Below, piece after piece: positions 25,588 through 35,963 of a stretch of DNA of 64,000 nt. How positions within the stretch are numbered: the stretch's first letter is position 1; every line of letters starts with the position of its first letter. Origin of the DNA: Pedobacter sp. Leaf194. GTDB taxonomy: Bacteria > Bacteroidota > Bacteroidia > Sphingobacteriales > Sphingobacteriaceae. The stretch lies in the NCBI RefSeq assembly GCF_001423945.1, contig NZ_LMPU01000008.1, forward strand, positions 62,001 to 126,000, given 5' to 3'. The translations under genes were made by a program, and so were the position numbers. Below the pieces are notes generated by a model that was given only the letters and a program-made list of their open reading frames with translations, had not been told where the DNA came from and searched no databases.

Positions 25588-28500
25588 TTAAAATTTTGCA
25601 TTAACACCAAAAGTGATAATCCTTGGACTCGGGTATCTACCTATATCCACATTCGATAAAAATACGTTTTGATCAATAGCCCCAATTTCTGGATCTAAAC
25701 CTGTGTAATTAGTGAAAGTATATAAATTCTGAGCGCTGACATAAACCTTTAATCCACTTAATTTCACTTTGGACAGATATTTTGTTGGAAAATTGTATCC
25801 TAAACTAATGTTCTGTATTCTCAGGAAAGATCCGCTTTCCAAAAATCTATCAGAGTTTTTTAGATTTGGATTATCTCCACTTTTTGGTGCGGGAATGTTT
25901 GATTCAGGATTCGTTGGTTTCCAATAGTTAGCAACACTTGCCAACTGATTGGAATATAATCCAGCCAGGCTACTTACTTTATAATTTAAGGCATTGAAAA
26001 TCTTCGATCCGTAGGAACCATTTAAGAAAACAGTGAGATCGAAATTTTTAAAAGAGAAATTATTGGTAATACCGTAAGTAAATTTTGGATTGGGATCGCC
26101 CAAATAAGTTTGGTCATTCTCATCAATTTTCCCATCGCCATTAATATCTTCAAACTGGATATCCCCCAACCATGTGCCCCCGCTTCTGTTTTGTAATGGC
26201 CTGTCAAACTGTATTGGGGCGTTCCTTAACTGCTCGTCAGTTTTGAAAATTCCTTTAACTCTGTAGCCATAAAACTGTCCAACTGGTCCACCTACATAGG
26301 TTCTCGAAACTGGAAGTGATAGAAATCCTACTCCAATACTTGCTGGTAAGTAAGGCGTTCCTGGAGCCAGTTCGATAACTCTATTTTTATTAAATGACAT
26401 ATTAGCACTGGTACTCCACTTGAAGTCCCCCACCATATTGCGACTGGTCAAGCTAAATTCGAAGCCTGTATTTCTTAGTTCACCACCGTTTATAAATGGG
26501 GCTTTAATTACGCCTGCACTGGAATATTCAGCTACTTTTCCAAGTAGATAGGCAGGCAATTGTGATTGAAAAAGGAAGTCTTTTGAGGTTTTTCTATAAA
26601 CATCGACCGATACATCTAATCTGGAGTTAAATACGCTAAAATCCAAACCAGCATCAGCCTGAATTTGAGTTTCCCATTTTAGCAACGGGTTTTCCACTTT
26701 ATCGAGTGCATAGCCATTCCCTAAACCAGTGACGTAAGGAACCAATGCCACTCCATAGGAATAGTTTGGTATAGCTTGATTCCCTGTACCGCCATAGCTC
26801 ACTCTAAATCTAATATCATCAACCTTACCTTTCAGATTTTTAGCAAAAGATTCTTCAGATATTTTCCATGATGCACCAATAGATGGGAATATACCGACCT
26901 GGTTTCCAGGGGCAAACTTTGATGATTTATCAGACCTAACGGTTGCCGTAAAACTGTATCGTTTATCAAAAGTATAAATTGCCCTTACAAAGAAGGACTC
27001 TAATGCCTGGCTATCTTTGTATTCATTATTAGTTGCTGTTTTTGCATCCCCTAAGTTGAGTGACTGCAAATCGTTGCTTAAAAAACTAGCTCTACTCAAG
27101 TTTGTTCCTTTCCACGAAGACTGGTTAACCTCATAGCCTGCCAGAGCAGTTAGATCGTGCTTTTTACCAAATACTTTTTTGTAGGTTAAATATTCTTTCC
27201 AGGCCCAATAAGTGTTACCCGAGTAATATTCAGTAAGTTTATTGGTTAAATTAATATCCAAGGGGCCATTATTAAAAGTAGGTAAAAACTGCCTTGCTTC
27301 GGAAGAACTAAAGTCGCCATTCAATTCCGATCTCAGGGTTAAGCCCTTTACAAATGTTATATCCGCATATGCACTTCCATTCAATCCGCTTCTCAAAAGC
27401 GTATTGGTGATTGTTAAAGCTTGTGCAAGTGGATTTGGGGGCGTTCCTGATTCAAATATCTGTCCACCGGTAAAAGATCCGTCTGTATTGCGTACCGCTC
27501 GATCTGGAGAACTTAATAATGCATTATTTGCCACACCGCCATTATCGCTCAGACCTCTGTTTTCAAAACTTCTACTTCCAGAAACCGAGACACCCGTTTT
27601 AAACCACTCCCTAACCTGGCCATTAACATTTGTTCTAAAGGAGTAGCGATCATAATCGCCGCCAATAATTGTACCTTCCTGGTTGATATAAGCACCCGAT
27701 ATATAATAATCCGTTCCATCCTTAGCCCCTGAAAGTGAAATTTGATGGTTTTGCTGTTTTGCTGTTCTAAAAATCTCATCTTGCCAGTTCGTACCATTAC
27801 TTAATAGTTGAGGGTTGGCAAATTCAGCTCTACGGGCAACGCCTAATACATCAGCAAGATCATTTTGATATCTGGCATACTGAGGTAAATTCATCACATC
27901 CAAAAAGCGGCCTTGTTGTCTTATACCATAGTAACCTTCATAAGTAATTACGCCCTGCCCGTTCCGACCTCTTTTAGTTGTTATAAGCACGACACCGTTG
28001 GAGCCCCGACTACCATATATGGCTGTTGCGGATGCATCTTTTAATATTTGTATGGATTCAATATCACTCGGATTGAGTGCGCTTAAAGGGCTAACTGTAG
28101 TTCCACCATTCCCTCCCCCTTGTTCACCTTTATTGTCTAAAGCTAATGCTCTTCCACTGGTGGCGATATTCTTAGGATCTCCAGAGATCGCTATCCCGTC
28201 GATAACGTAAAGGGGATCATTGGCCGCACTTAAAGAGGTAATACCGCGGATTCTTACCGAAGTATTACTACCAGGGGCACCCGAGTTTTGACTTACGTAA
28301 ACTCCGGCAGCTTTACCCTGCAATAATTGATCAACGCTAACTTGAGGAATCTCTTGAATATCCTTCGCCGTAATTGTGGAAATCGAGCTATTCAAATCAC
28401 TCTTTTTCTGAGTGCCGTAGCCAATTGCAACCACTTCATTTAAAGTCTCTGAGGACTCTTCCAGGGTTAATACGATGTAAGATCGCTTAGCTAAGTTAAT

Positions 28501-28755
28501 CTCCCTGGAGACATATCCAACAAAACTGACCCTCAGAACTGAATTATCTGCTTTTACTCGAATTGCAAATTCTCCTTTGATATCGGTAAACATATTTGTT
28601 TTCTCGCCCTTGACGCTTACCGAAGCGCCCGCGATAGGCTGATTTTGTTTATCAACTATTTTCCCGCTAACTTGTCTTTCCTGAGCGTGAACACTAAGAA
28701 AGCTAGTTGTGATAAATAGTAGGCAACAAAATTTTAAGTAAAAATTTCTTCTCAT
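25588..28755 (-). CDS. susC-like: SusC/RagA-family TonB-dependent transporter (PUL 1)
   Basis: This 1055-residue TonB-dependent oligosaccharide importer has a signal peptide (FCCLLFITTSFLSVHAQ) and a carboxypeptidase-D regulatory-like beta-sandwich (about residues 28-110, VSGKIVDKQNQPIAGASVSV). A TonB-box region with the SusC hallmark VVAIGYGTQKKSD follows. The plug domain includes RIRGITSLSAANDPLYVIDG and DASATAIYGSRGSNGVVLIT, and then a 22-strand barrel ends IITFGVNAKF. It forms the SusCD complex with the next gene. No FecR or anti-sigma extension is seen, so regulation is more likely by the nearby AraC protein. Confidence 0.95.
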   Translation of the reverse strand: MRRNFYLKFCCLLFITTSFLSVHAQERQVSGKIVDKQNQPIAGASVSVKGEKTNMFTDIKGEFAIRVKADNSVLRVSFVGYVSREINLAKRSYIVLTLEESSETLNEVVAIGYGTQKKSDLNSSISTITAKDIQEIPQVSVDQLLQGKAAGVYVSQNSGAPGSNTSVRIRGITSLSAANDPLYVIDGIAISGDPKNIATSGRALALDNKGEQGGGNGGTTVSPLSALNPSDIESIQILKDASATAIYGSRGSNGVVLITTKRGRNGQGVITYEGYYGIRQQGRFLDVMNLPQYARYQNDLADVLGVARRAEFANPQLLSNGTNWQDEIFRTAKQQNHQISLSGAKDGTDYYISGAYINQEGTIIGGDYDRYSFRTNVNGQVREWFKTGVSVSGSRSFENRGLSDNGGVANNALLSSPDRAVRNTDGSFTGGQIFESGTPPNPLAQALTITNTLLRSGLNGSAYADITFVKGLTLRSELNGDFSSSEARQFLPTFNNGPLDINLTNKLTEYYSGNTYWAWKEYLTYKKVFGKKHDLTALAGYEVNQSSWKGTNLSRASFLSNDLQSLNLGDAKTATNNEYKDSQALESFFVRAIYTFDKRYSFTATVRSDKSSKFAPGNQVGIFPSIGASWKISEESFAKNLKGKVDDIRFRVSYGGTGNQAIPNYSYGVALVPYVTGLGNGYALDKVENPLLKWETQIQADAGLDFSVFNSRLDVSVDVYRKTSKDFLFQSQLPAYLLGKVAEYSSAGVIKAPFINGGELRNTGFEFSLTSRNMVGDFKWSTSANMSFNKNRVIELAPGTPYLPASIGVGFLSLPVSRTYVGGPVGQFYGYRVKGIFKTDEQLRNAPIQFDRPLQNRSGGTWLGDIQFEDINGDGKIDENDQTYLGDPNPKFTYGITNNFSFKNFDLTVFLNGSYGSKIFNALNYKVSSLAGLYSNQLASVANYWKPTNPESNIPAPKSGDNPNLKNSDRFLESGSFLRIQNISLGYNFPTKYLSKVKLSGLKVYVSAQNLYTFTNYTGLDPEIGAIDQNVFLSNVDIGRYPSPRIITFGVNAKF

Positions 28756-29703
28756 ACTCTTTAGTTATAATATTTGGTTAATTGAAATCAAATATATACC
28801 AGAGCACAAGAGCTTTACTAATACTTTTATAACAAAACATACTGCAAATATGTTAGTTATCATTATTTTAACGCTAAGACTATAATTCGAAAGCTATGAA
28901 CCAACGAAAAATACAAAACCAAACCCAGACTCATTCACGGAAATAAATAACTTATAGAGCGCCCCAGACACCAAAAACAGGCTACTCCGAAAATCAACTC
29001 TAAACATCAGTAAATGATCGTAAATCCACAACCAAAAAATTTCAGATATGACTCTTATATATCTCCCCACCACAAGAAGAATATCACTTATTTAACATGG
29101 TATTAATTTAACAAATAGCAATGCAATATTTACCTAACTTTTGATTTTAGCTTTTACCATAATCAATTAGAATCTAAATAAAGTGCATGAGTTTCAACGA
29201 AGCGATTATTTTGAGCTTCTCGCATTAACAAAATTGACCTCGGATTTTTATCGATATTTCCAATAAAAGTGCCGTCATCATTTTATTTTTAAGTCCTTAA
29301 ATCTAGACTGCTTTGATGAATATTGAATGATTGTATTTAGCTTATGCACCTATTGAATGCAAATAGAGTGAAATGGAATAATCCACTTCATCAAGATGAG
29401 TACTTTGAGGATGCTGGCTGCCCGCTGCTCCCAAAAAAAAGTCTTTCTTTATGTTTGACTGTATTTGGAGTTTTTGTTATTTAGGAACGCTATAATTTAC
29501 GCAGGTCAACAGAAAGACTTATAAGCCCTATAAATTGACTACAGAAATAGTTTTGTCAACAGAATAACCTGATAACAAAGGATAATAGAAGCGAAACAGC
29601 GTATCTTAAGATCGATTAGTAGCAAATCGATCCTTAATTGTTAGATAGTATTTCAATTAAATCCATCTTCAAAAATTAACGATGCATGAGCTCATCTTTT
29701 TCA
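28756..29703. other. Long AT-rich intergenic region upstream of PUL 1
   Basis: About 950 bases lie between susC and the AraC gene. Near the susC start is a minus-strand TATATTTG (28790-28797) matching the -7 consensus exactly, with no TTG at ideal spacing. A short open minus frame without a start (29163-29282) reads as protein-like (GTFIGNIDKNPRSILLMREA) and may be a gene remnant. No RNA gene or large repeat is seen. Confidence 0.5.
28790..28797 (-). promoter_or_regulatory. Putative -7 element of the PUL 1 susC operon
   Basis: TATATTTG on the minus strand fits TAnnTTTG exactly, 34 bases before the susC start codon. The -33 TTG is not at the expected distance. Confidence 0.4.
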
Positions 29704-30600
29704 TCAGTATTTCTTCAGTCTAAGGTTTCGAAACTGAACTGGAGTGAGTCCGGTTTTTCTCTTGAATAATTTTGAAAAGTAAAATGGCGATTTAAATCCT
29801 AACATGTAGGCAATTTCCTTTATTGAAAGCTGATGATTTGCCAGCAATTCCTTAGATTTTTGAATTTTCAACTGTATAAAATATTGGCCTGGCGATCTAC
29901 CAGTGTTTTCTTTAAAAACTTTTCGAAACCAGGAATACCCCACACCTAAGTGAACAGCCACAGCTTTAGGATCACTGACTTCCAAAAGGTTCGTTCTAAA
30001 GAGCATCTTTGCTTTTTTTACTACGAGCAAAGCCAGGCTGTCTTTTTCTATTTCTTTCTGCAAATTAAATGCATGTAAAACCCCTAATGCATGGATGGTG
30101 GCGCTTGAGAGAATAGACTCAAATCCATTGCTTTCTTCCACAGAAGCTTCGACCAGTTCATTGAACAAACCAAGTATTTTTTCATTTAAACCTAATTGAA
30201 AAAGTGGATATTTTTTTGAGAACAATTTCTTTTGCATGAGATTCTCAATATAATCTCCATTAAAACTAACCCAATATTCATCCCACCCCGTCTGTAAATC
30301 TGGTTTATAACGATGTCTTTCATTGGGAAATATCATGAACACGGTGCCATCCAGAATGTTCATGTTAACTGATTCAGTTTCCAAAGAGCCCGTTCCATTT
30401 ACAATGTACACCAAAGCATATTCCTGCAAAACTCGCCCAGTTTCCCATTTAAAATTATGGTGCGATGGATGAGACTGCGCTGGATAATGAGAATTAGGGA
30501 GTATGCGGGTACAGCCTACATTCAAAATGTTCAGTCCCCACTCCTGCCCTTTTTCACCCGGAGGAAAATATTTGTAAAAATTAATCATGCTGCCATTCAA
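29704..30600 (-). CDS. AraC-family sugar-responsive regulator between PUL 1 and PUL 2
   Basis: This 298-residue AraC protein has an N-terminal cupin (AraC_binding) domain of about 165 residues (YALVYIVNGTGSLETES, VFMIFPNERHRYKPDL, WDEYWVSFNGDYIE). Its C-terminal double HTH has the expected pattern: VAVHLGVGYSWFRKVFKENT, then KEIAYMLGFKSPFYFSKLFK and TPVQFR. This subfamily usually senses a mono- or oligosaccharide, such as rhamnose or arabinose. It is divergent from the GH106 gene and upstream of PUL 1, so it may control either or both. Confidence 0.88.
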   Translation of the reverse strand: MNGSMINFYKYFPPGEKGQEWGLNILNVGCTRILPNSHYPAQSHPSHHNFKWETGRVLQEYALVYIVNGTGSLETESVNMNILDGTVFMIFPNERHRYKPDLQTGWDEYWVSFNGDYIENLMQKKLFSKKYPLFQLGLNEKILGLFNELVEASVEESNGFESILSSATIHALGVLHAFNLQKEIEKDSLALLVVKKAKMLFRTNLLEVSDPKAVAVHLGVGYSWFRKVFKENTGRSPGQYFIQLKIQKSKELLANHQLSIKEIAYMLGFKSPFYFSKLFKRKTGLTPVQFRNLRLKKY

Positions 30601-31029
30601 ATCATAATGTACAATAAAAATATCATTTAGGTCATTTCACCATATAGTTTCGATACTACCTTTGCTAAATTCTAACTAAATAAACCGCTAAAAATATAAT
30701 ATTAAATTAAACTACGCTACATGTGGCCTGATAGGTTTGGCTGCCCAGATTTGATTTAAACGGAAATCAATACATGAGCACCTTTGCGAAGCAATTATAT
30801 TTTTGGTTGTAAATCTTTGAATTAGAGAAAAAAGATTTGCGATGAACGTTTTTTGGTTTGGATGTAAGGATTCATTTAAGCTTACAATTCAAGAAGTCAA
30901 GATGATAATTCTAAAAAATCACAGATACTATTTCAAGAACTCAAAAAATATTAGTCAACAAGTCAAAAGAAATGAAAAAAAATTATGTTACCCTATTTTT
31001 TCATCCCCATTAATGCCTGTATAGATTTT
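30601..31029. other. Divergent control region between the AraC gene and GH106
   Basis: About 430 AT-rich bases. Two plus-strand matches to TAnnTTTG occur (TACCTTTG 30657-30664; TATTTTTG 30798-30805), neither with a well-placed TTG. If the second is used, the GH106 message has a leader of more than 200 bases. No convincing gene is present. Confidence 0.4.
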
Positions 31030-34000
31030 ATGAAGGATAGACATTTCTGTTTAAAAGGAAGTACGTTGGCAATTTGCCTGATCCTTTTCCTTTCGGGATG
31101 CTGGACTAAACGATCTTTTGATAGTCTGAACGCTGGCTTTAAAAACCCGCCAAACTCCAGTAAGCCTGGCGTCTACTGGTATTTCATGGATGGGAATATT
31201 TCTAAATCCGGTATCACAAAAGATTTGGAAGCAATGAAAACATCGGGCATCGGTAGCGTTATCTTTTTGGAAGTAAACGTAGGGATCCCGCGTGGAAATA
31301 TTGATTTTTTAAGTGAAAAATGGCAAAACCTGTTCACCTTCGCAGTTGATGAATGTGAAAGGCTGGGCATCGAAATGACTTTAGGTGTTGGACCAGGCTG
31401 GACGGGAAGCGGCGGGCCATGGGTAAAACTCCCGCAGTCTATGCAGCACTTAGTAGCGAGCACAACCAGGGTAAGCGGAGGCACTAAAGAAATCATAAAA
31501 CTTCCAATTCCGGACCCCAAAAAGCCCTATTTCGGCAAAGGTACATTTACACCCGAGCTGGAAAAACAATGGCGTGATTTTTATGAAGATGTAGCTGTTT
31601 TAGCATTTCAAACACCAGATACAGGTCCAAAAATTGATGATGCAGATGAAAAAGCGCTTTATTACCGGGCCCCTTACAGCTCGGTAAAGGGAACTAAACA
31701 GTTTCTCCCTTCGGTAGCAGCGTTCCAAAAATCACCCATAGGAACCTCTATACCAAAAAATGGCATAATAGATTTAACTCATTTATTACAGCAAGACGGG
31801 GTTTTAAACTGGAATCCTCCGACAGGAAACTGGACCATTATGCGTTTTGGAAGAAGAAACAATGGCGCGGTTACCAGACCGGCACCTGTACCTGGTTTAG
31901 GTTTTGAGGCTGATAAGTTTGACACTGCAGCAATTAAATCTCATTTGGATAATTATGCAGGCAAACTGATTGGGCGGGCGGGTAAACCCAGAACAGCATC
32001 AGCTGGTGGACTAACGATGTTACACATGGATAGCTGGGAAATGGGCGCTCAGAACTGGACACCAAAATTCAGGGAAGAGTTTAAAACGCGCAGAGGCTAT
32101 GACCCACAACCTTTTTACCCGGTGTATTTAGGAAATATTGTAGAAAGCAGAGAAATAAGCGAACGTTTTCTGTGGGATTTAAGGCAAACTGCTATGGAGT
32201 TGGTTTTAGAGAATCATGCTGGTTATATTAAGAAATACGCTAAAGAATATGGACTTGGTTTATCCATAGAGCCTTATGATATGAATCCGACGGCGGATAT
32301 GGAACTTGGAAGTATAGCAGATGTGGTGATGGCGGAATTCTGGAGTCCCGGTTTTTACAATACCAGTTTTGGTGCATATGAAGCCTCCTCAATTGCCCAT
32401 ATTAAAGGACAAAGTCTGGTCCCAGCAGAAGCATTTACAGCGGGTAAAAAAGAGGGCTTTACACAATATCCTGGATCGATGAAAAATCAGACCGACTGGG
32501 CGTTTGGGGCAGGAATAAATAAACTGTACTTCCATACTTTTCAGCATCAGTCTTTGCCTGATAATTTAAAACCAGGCATGACCATGGGGCAATACGGCGT
32601 GCATTGGGACAGGAACCAGACCTGGTGGCCAATGGTTGGCGCTTACCATGATTACGTTTCCAGAAGTCAGTTTCTGTTACAACAAGGCCGAAACGTGGCG
32701 GATGTACTTTACCTTAGTCCCGAGGGTTCTCCCCATGTTTTTAAAGCACCGGATACTGATTTTGAAGGGGAGCCTTATTTTCCGGATAAAAAAGGTTATG
32801 GTTTCGATGGCTGCGCACCATCACAATTGTATGCGGCGAAAGTGGTTAATAGCCGGATTGTTTTCCCCAGTGGCGCAGGTTATAAAATACTGGTTATGCC
32901 ATTTTCCTATACCATTACCCCCAGGCTATTGCAAAAAATTTATGAACTGATTAAAAGCGGTGCAACAGTTGTTGGCATACCGCCCAAAAGAGCTCCCGGG
33001 CTGACCGACTTCCCGAACTCGGATGTTAAAATCAAAAGTCTGGTTCAGAAAATATGGAATACAGGTCACATACCAGGCAGCCAAACACAGCTTAACGTTG
33101 GAAAGGGAAAAATAATCTGGGGAGGTGATATCAATTTTAAGGCGGATACTATTTTGTACCCGAAATATCAAACTACGGCTAAGATCCTGGAAACGATGAA
33201 AGTATCCCAAGATTTTACCACCAAGAGTGGCGGTATTAGATATGGACATAGAACCTCAAAAGATTTCGATATCTATTTTGTTGCAAACAGAACCAATAAA
33301 CAAATTATTGATGAGTGTACTTTCAGAACGGCAAAGGGTAAACCTCAGCTTTGGAATGCAGTAAGCGGAGAAATCAGAGCCCTTCCTCAGTTTCAACAGG
33401 CTAACGGAAAAACTACAATCCCGATGACTTTCAATCCTTATGAAAGCTTCTTTATCGTTTTTGCTAAACATTCCCCATCAAATAAAATCTCAGATAAAGA
33501 TAATTTTCCTAAAGAAAAAGAACTCCTGACCTTTAGCGGTTCATGGGAGGTTTCCTTTGACCCAAAATGGGGCGGGCCGGAAAAAACTGTTTTTGATAAG
33601 CTTCACGACTGGGCAGTAAATCCTGATAAGGGAATAAAGTATTATTCGGGAATTGCTAACTATACCAAAAACTTCAGCTTTTCTACTGGACCGGAAACGA
33701 TAAAAGGCCATCGCCTTTTGCTGGATTTGGGTGAAGTTAAAAATATGGCAACTGTAAGACTCAACGGAAAAGAAGTGGGCACGGTGTGGACCGATAACGC
33801 CCTGGACATTACAGATTATATAAAAAACGGGGATAATATCTTAGAGATAGCTGTGGCTAACCTTTGGCCGAACCGGCTAATTGGAGATCAGGCATTGCCA
33901 GACGACGGGGTTAAAAACGGAAAGTGGCCTGAATGGCTATTGAAAGGACAAAAGCGCCCAGGAACCAGATTATCTTTTGTTGCCTTCCAACATTATACCC

Positions 34001-34059
34001 AAAAAGACCAGCTTTTAAAATCAGGACTATTAGGTCCAGTAAAAATCTTACTTAAATAA
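31030..34059 (+). CDS. GH106-family alpha-L-rhamnosidase, lipoprotein
   Basis: Start at 31030 is chosen because it gives a proper lipoprotein signal (STLAICLILFLSGCW); an upstream in-frame ATG at 30985 would bury it. The roughly 1009-residue protein has GH106 hallmarks: PGVYWYFMDGNISKSGITKD and GIGSVIFLEVNVGIPRG at the start, then WEMGAQNWTPKFREEF and YDPQPFYPVYLG, and the catalytic-barrel segment KGQSLVPAEAFTAG. The C-terminal beta-sandwich galactose-binding-like domain runs from about residue 830 (LLLDLGEVKNMATVRLNG, YIKNGDNILEIAVANLWPNR). GH106 enzymes release terminal alpha-L-rhamnose by inversion, notably from rhamnogalacturonans. The isomerase gene begins seven bases after it. Confidence 0.92.
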   Translation: MKDRHFCLKGSTLAICLILFLSGCWTKRSFDSLNAGFKNPPNSSKPGVYWYFMDGNISKSGITKDLEAMKTSGIGSVIFLEVNVGIPRGNIDFLSEKWQNLFTFAVDECERLGIEMTLGVGPGWTGSGGPWVKLPQSMQHLVASTTRVSGGTKEIIKLPIPDPKKPYFGKGTFTPELEKQWRDFYEDVAVLAFQTPDTGPKIDDADEKALYYRAPYSSVKGTKQFLPSVAAFQKSPIGTSIPKNGIIDLTHLLQQDGVLNWNPPTGNWTIMRFGRRNNGAVTRPAPVPGLGFEADKFDTAAIKSHLDNYAGKLIGRAGKPRTASAGGLTMLHMDSWEMGAQNWTPKFREEFKTRRGYDPQPFYPVYLGNIVESREISERFLWDLRQTAMELVLENHAGYIKKYAKEYGLGLSIEPYDMNPTADMELGSIADVVMAEFWSPGFYNTSFGAYEASSIAHIKGQSLVPAEAFTAGKKEGFTQYPGSMKNQTDWAFGAGINKLYFHTFQHQSLPDNLKPGMTMGQYGVHWDRNQTWWPMVGAYHDYVSRSQFLLQQGRNVADVLYLSPEGSPHVFKAPDTDFEGEPYFPDKKGYGFDGCAPSQLYAAKVVNSRIVFPSGAGYKILVMPFSYTITPRLLQKIYELIKSGATVVGIPPKRAPGLTDFPNSDVKIKSLVQKIWNTGHIPGSQTQLNVGKGKIIWGGDINFKADTILYPKYQTTAKILETMKVSQDFTTKSGGIRYGHRTSKDFDIYFVANRTNKQIIDECTFRTAKGKPQLWNAVSGEIRALPQFQQANGKTTIPMTFNPYESFFIVFAKHSPSNKISDKDNFPKEKELLTFSGSWEVSFDPKWGGPEKTVFDKLHDWAVNPDKGIKYYSGIANYTKNFSFSTGPETIKGHRLLLDLGEVKNMATVRLNGKEVGTVWTDNALDITDYIKNGDNILEIAVANLWPNRLIGDQALPDDGVKNGKWPEWLLKGQKRPGTRLSFVAFQHYTQKDQLLKSGLLGPVKILLK

Positions 34060-34066
34060 CAAAAAA

Positions 34067-35497
34067 ATGCAGAACTCATCACTTAAAATCGGATTATTTG
34101 GAATCGGGCTAGACACCTACTGGTCTCAGTTTGATGGTTTAAAAGAACGTTTAGAAGGCTATTTAAAAATAGTTGAAAATAATATTTCAGCGTTACATGA
34201 CAGTGTTCTCAATTTAGGCCTTGTTGACAATGCGGAATATGCTTTCCAAGCGGGGAATAGATTTAGGACAGAAGGTGTGGATATTATTTTTCTTTATGTT
34301 TCAACTTATGCCTTATCCTCCACGGTGCTTCCGGTTGTACAACGAGCAAAAGTACCCGTCATTATTTTAAATCTTGCGCCAGAAGAAAGTATGGACTACC
34401 AAACGTTCAACAGTATGCTGGACAGAGCAAAAATGACCGGGGAGTGGCTCTCCTACTGTTCCTCCTGCGCCGTTCCCGAGATTGCAAACGTCTTCACGCG
34501 TACAGGGATTAAATTCCATCAAATAACTGGAATGATTAAAAACGATGAAGAAGCCTGGACTGAAATAAGGGAATGGATTGAAGCGGCCAGGGTTGCAAAC
34601 ATAATGGCTAATAACCGATTAGGTTGTATGGGGCATTACTATAGTGGGATGTTGGATATTTACAGCGATCTAACGCAGCAATATGCTCATTTTGGTGGCC
34701 ACATCGAATTAATTGAAGTTGATGAGCTGGCTAGTTTAAGAAAGCAGGTTTCCTTGGCTGAAATACAGGATCGAGTAGAACACATAAAAGCAACATTTGA
34801 TGTTCAGCATGATTGTTCTGAACAGGAGTTAGCCAGGGCAGCTAAAACATCGCTAGCCCTGGATATGCTTGTAAAAAAGTACAAACTAGGTTCTATGGCT
34901 TATTACTACAAAGGAACTGGAAATTTTGATAACGAAGATACCATCAGTTCTATCATCATCGGGAATTCTCTGCTTACAGCCAATAATATACCCGTCGCCG
35001 GAGAATATGAAGTTAAAAATGCTCAAGCAATGAAAATATTGGACAGTTTTAATGCGGGAGGCTCTTTCACTGAATATTACGCTATGGATTTTAAGGAAGA
35101 CGTGGTATTAATGGGACATGATGGGCCTGGACATTTGGCAATTTCCGAAGGAAAAACCAAAATTCGACCTTTGGGAATCTATCACGGTAAAGTTGGAAAC
35201 GGTCTTTCGGTAGAAATGTCGGTAAAAAATGGACCAGTTACTTTATTGTCGGTGGTAGAACAAAGAAATGGAAAATTGATGTTACTGGTTGCAGAGGCGG
35301 AATCTGTTGCCGGGCCAATTCTGGAGATTGGAAATACAAATTCCAGGTACAAGTTTTCGATTGGGGCAAGAAAATTTGTTAACAATTGGAATAGCTTTGG
35401 TCCAGCCCATCACTGCGCGGTGGGTATTGGACACATCAGTTCCAAGATCGTAAAGTTGGGCTCTTTGCTCGGGATGGAAGTTAATATAGTTTGCTAA
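34067..35497 (+). CDS. L-arabinose/L-fucose isomerase-family protein
   Basis: This 476-residue cytosolic protein is related to L-arabinose isomerase. The positions of the metal and catalytic residues can be followed: Glu in GEYEVKNAQAM, Glu in GSFTEYYAMD, His in VVLMGHDGPGH and the C-terminal His in GPAHHCAVGIGH. The N-terminal Rossmann-like domain begins KIGLFGIGLDTYW. It would interconvert an aldose and ketose with a metal ion. Because it follows a rhamnosidase gene by seven bases, rhamnose, fucose or arabinose are candidate sugars. No kinase or aldolase gene is adjacent, so the rest of the pathway must be elsewhere. Confidence 0.8.
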   Translation: MQNSSLKIGLFGIGLDTYWSQFDGLKERLEGYLKIVENNISALHDSVLNLGLVDNAEYAFQAGNRFRTEGVDIIFLYVSTYALSSTVLPVVQRAKVPVIILNLAPEESMDYQTFNSMLDRAKMTGEWLSYCSSCAVPEIANVFTRTGIKFHQITGMIKNDEEAWTEIREWIEAARVANIMANNRLGCMGHYYSGMLDIYSDLTQQYAHFGGHIELIEVDELASLRKQVSLAEIQDRVEHIKATFDVQHDCSEQELARAAKTSLALDMLVKKYKLGSMAYYYKGTGNFDNEDTISSIIIGNSLLTANNIPVAGEYEVKNAQAMKILDSFNAGGSFTEYYAMDFKEDVVLMGHDGPGHLAISEGKTKIRPLGIYHGKVGNGLSVEMSVKNGPVTLLSVVEQRNGKLMLLVAEAESVAGPILEIGNTNSRYKFSIGARKFVNNWNSFGPAHHCAVGIGHISSKIVKLGSLLGMEVNIVC

Positions 35498-35529
35498 TTA
35501 ATAATTAAAGCCCTTGCTTTAATTATTAA
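35498..35529 (+). terminator. Long AT-rich hairpin after the isomerase
   Basis: A perfect 14-bp stem (35498-35511 with 35516-35529) and 4-base loop begin right after the stop codon. There is no downstream T run, so efficiency as a terminator is uncertain; it may be a processing or stability element. Confidence 0.55.
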
Positions 35530-35963
35530 AAACTTTCCTCGTGTAAGAGCCGCTCCGCAATGAAACTATTCTAAGATAATATCGCTTTGCTTGAAATATA
35601 ATAATAAATCGAGAGCGGCGTCAGCTAAAACTATGGTTTTATTTACGATAAGTCTGAAAGTGAATACAATAAAGCGTTTATAATAAAAAGTGAATCCTTC
35701 TTACAAGCTCAATTCAAAATCATTTGATGAAAGAAATCTAACAAACTTAAGATTTCGGCACATGAATTTGCGAATTAATTATGAATGTAAGATGGAGCTA
35801 TTTTAGAAAACTAATCCTGAGAATATTCGATACAGGATGATGCATTAGACAGGTAATATTGCACAAAACACCCCTATCCACATGCCACTACTAACACTAA
35901 ATTTATTCTTATCGAAGGAAGCATATTAATACTATTTTCTTTACAACTAACCAACAAACTTTT
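35530..35963. other. Leader region of the PUL 2 SusCD operon
   Basis: About 430 AT-rich bases without a gene. I found no exact TAnnTTTG element at normal distance from the susC start. Short protein-like fragments occur in several frames but none has a start and family. The promoter of susC is expected here. Confidence 0.4.

Noticed and set aside
30842..31024. 60-codon plus-strand frame before GH106
   Set aside because: Lys/Asn-rich, no family, overlaps the 5' region of GH106 and lies in the expected leader; probably chance.
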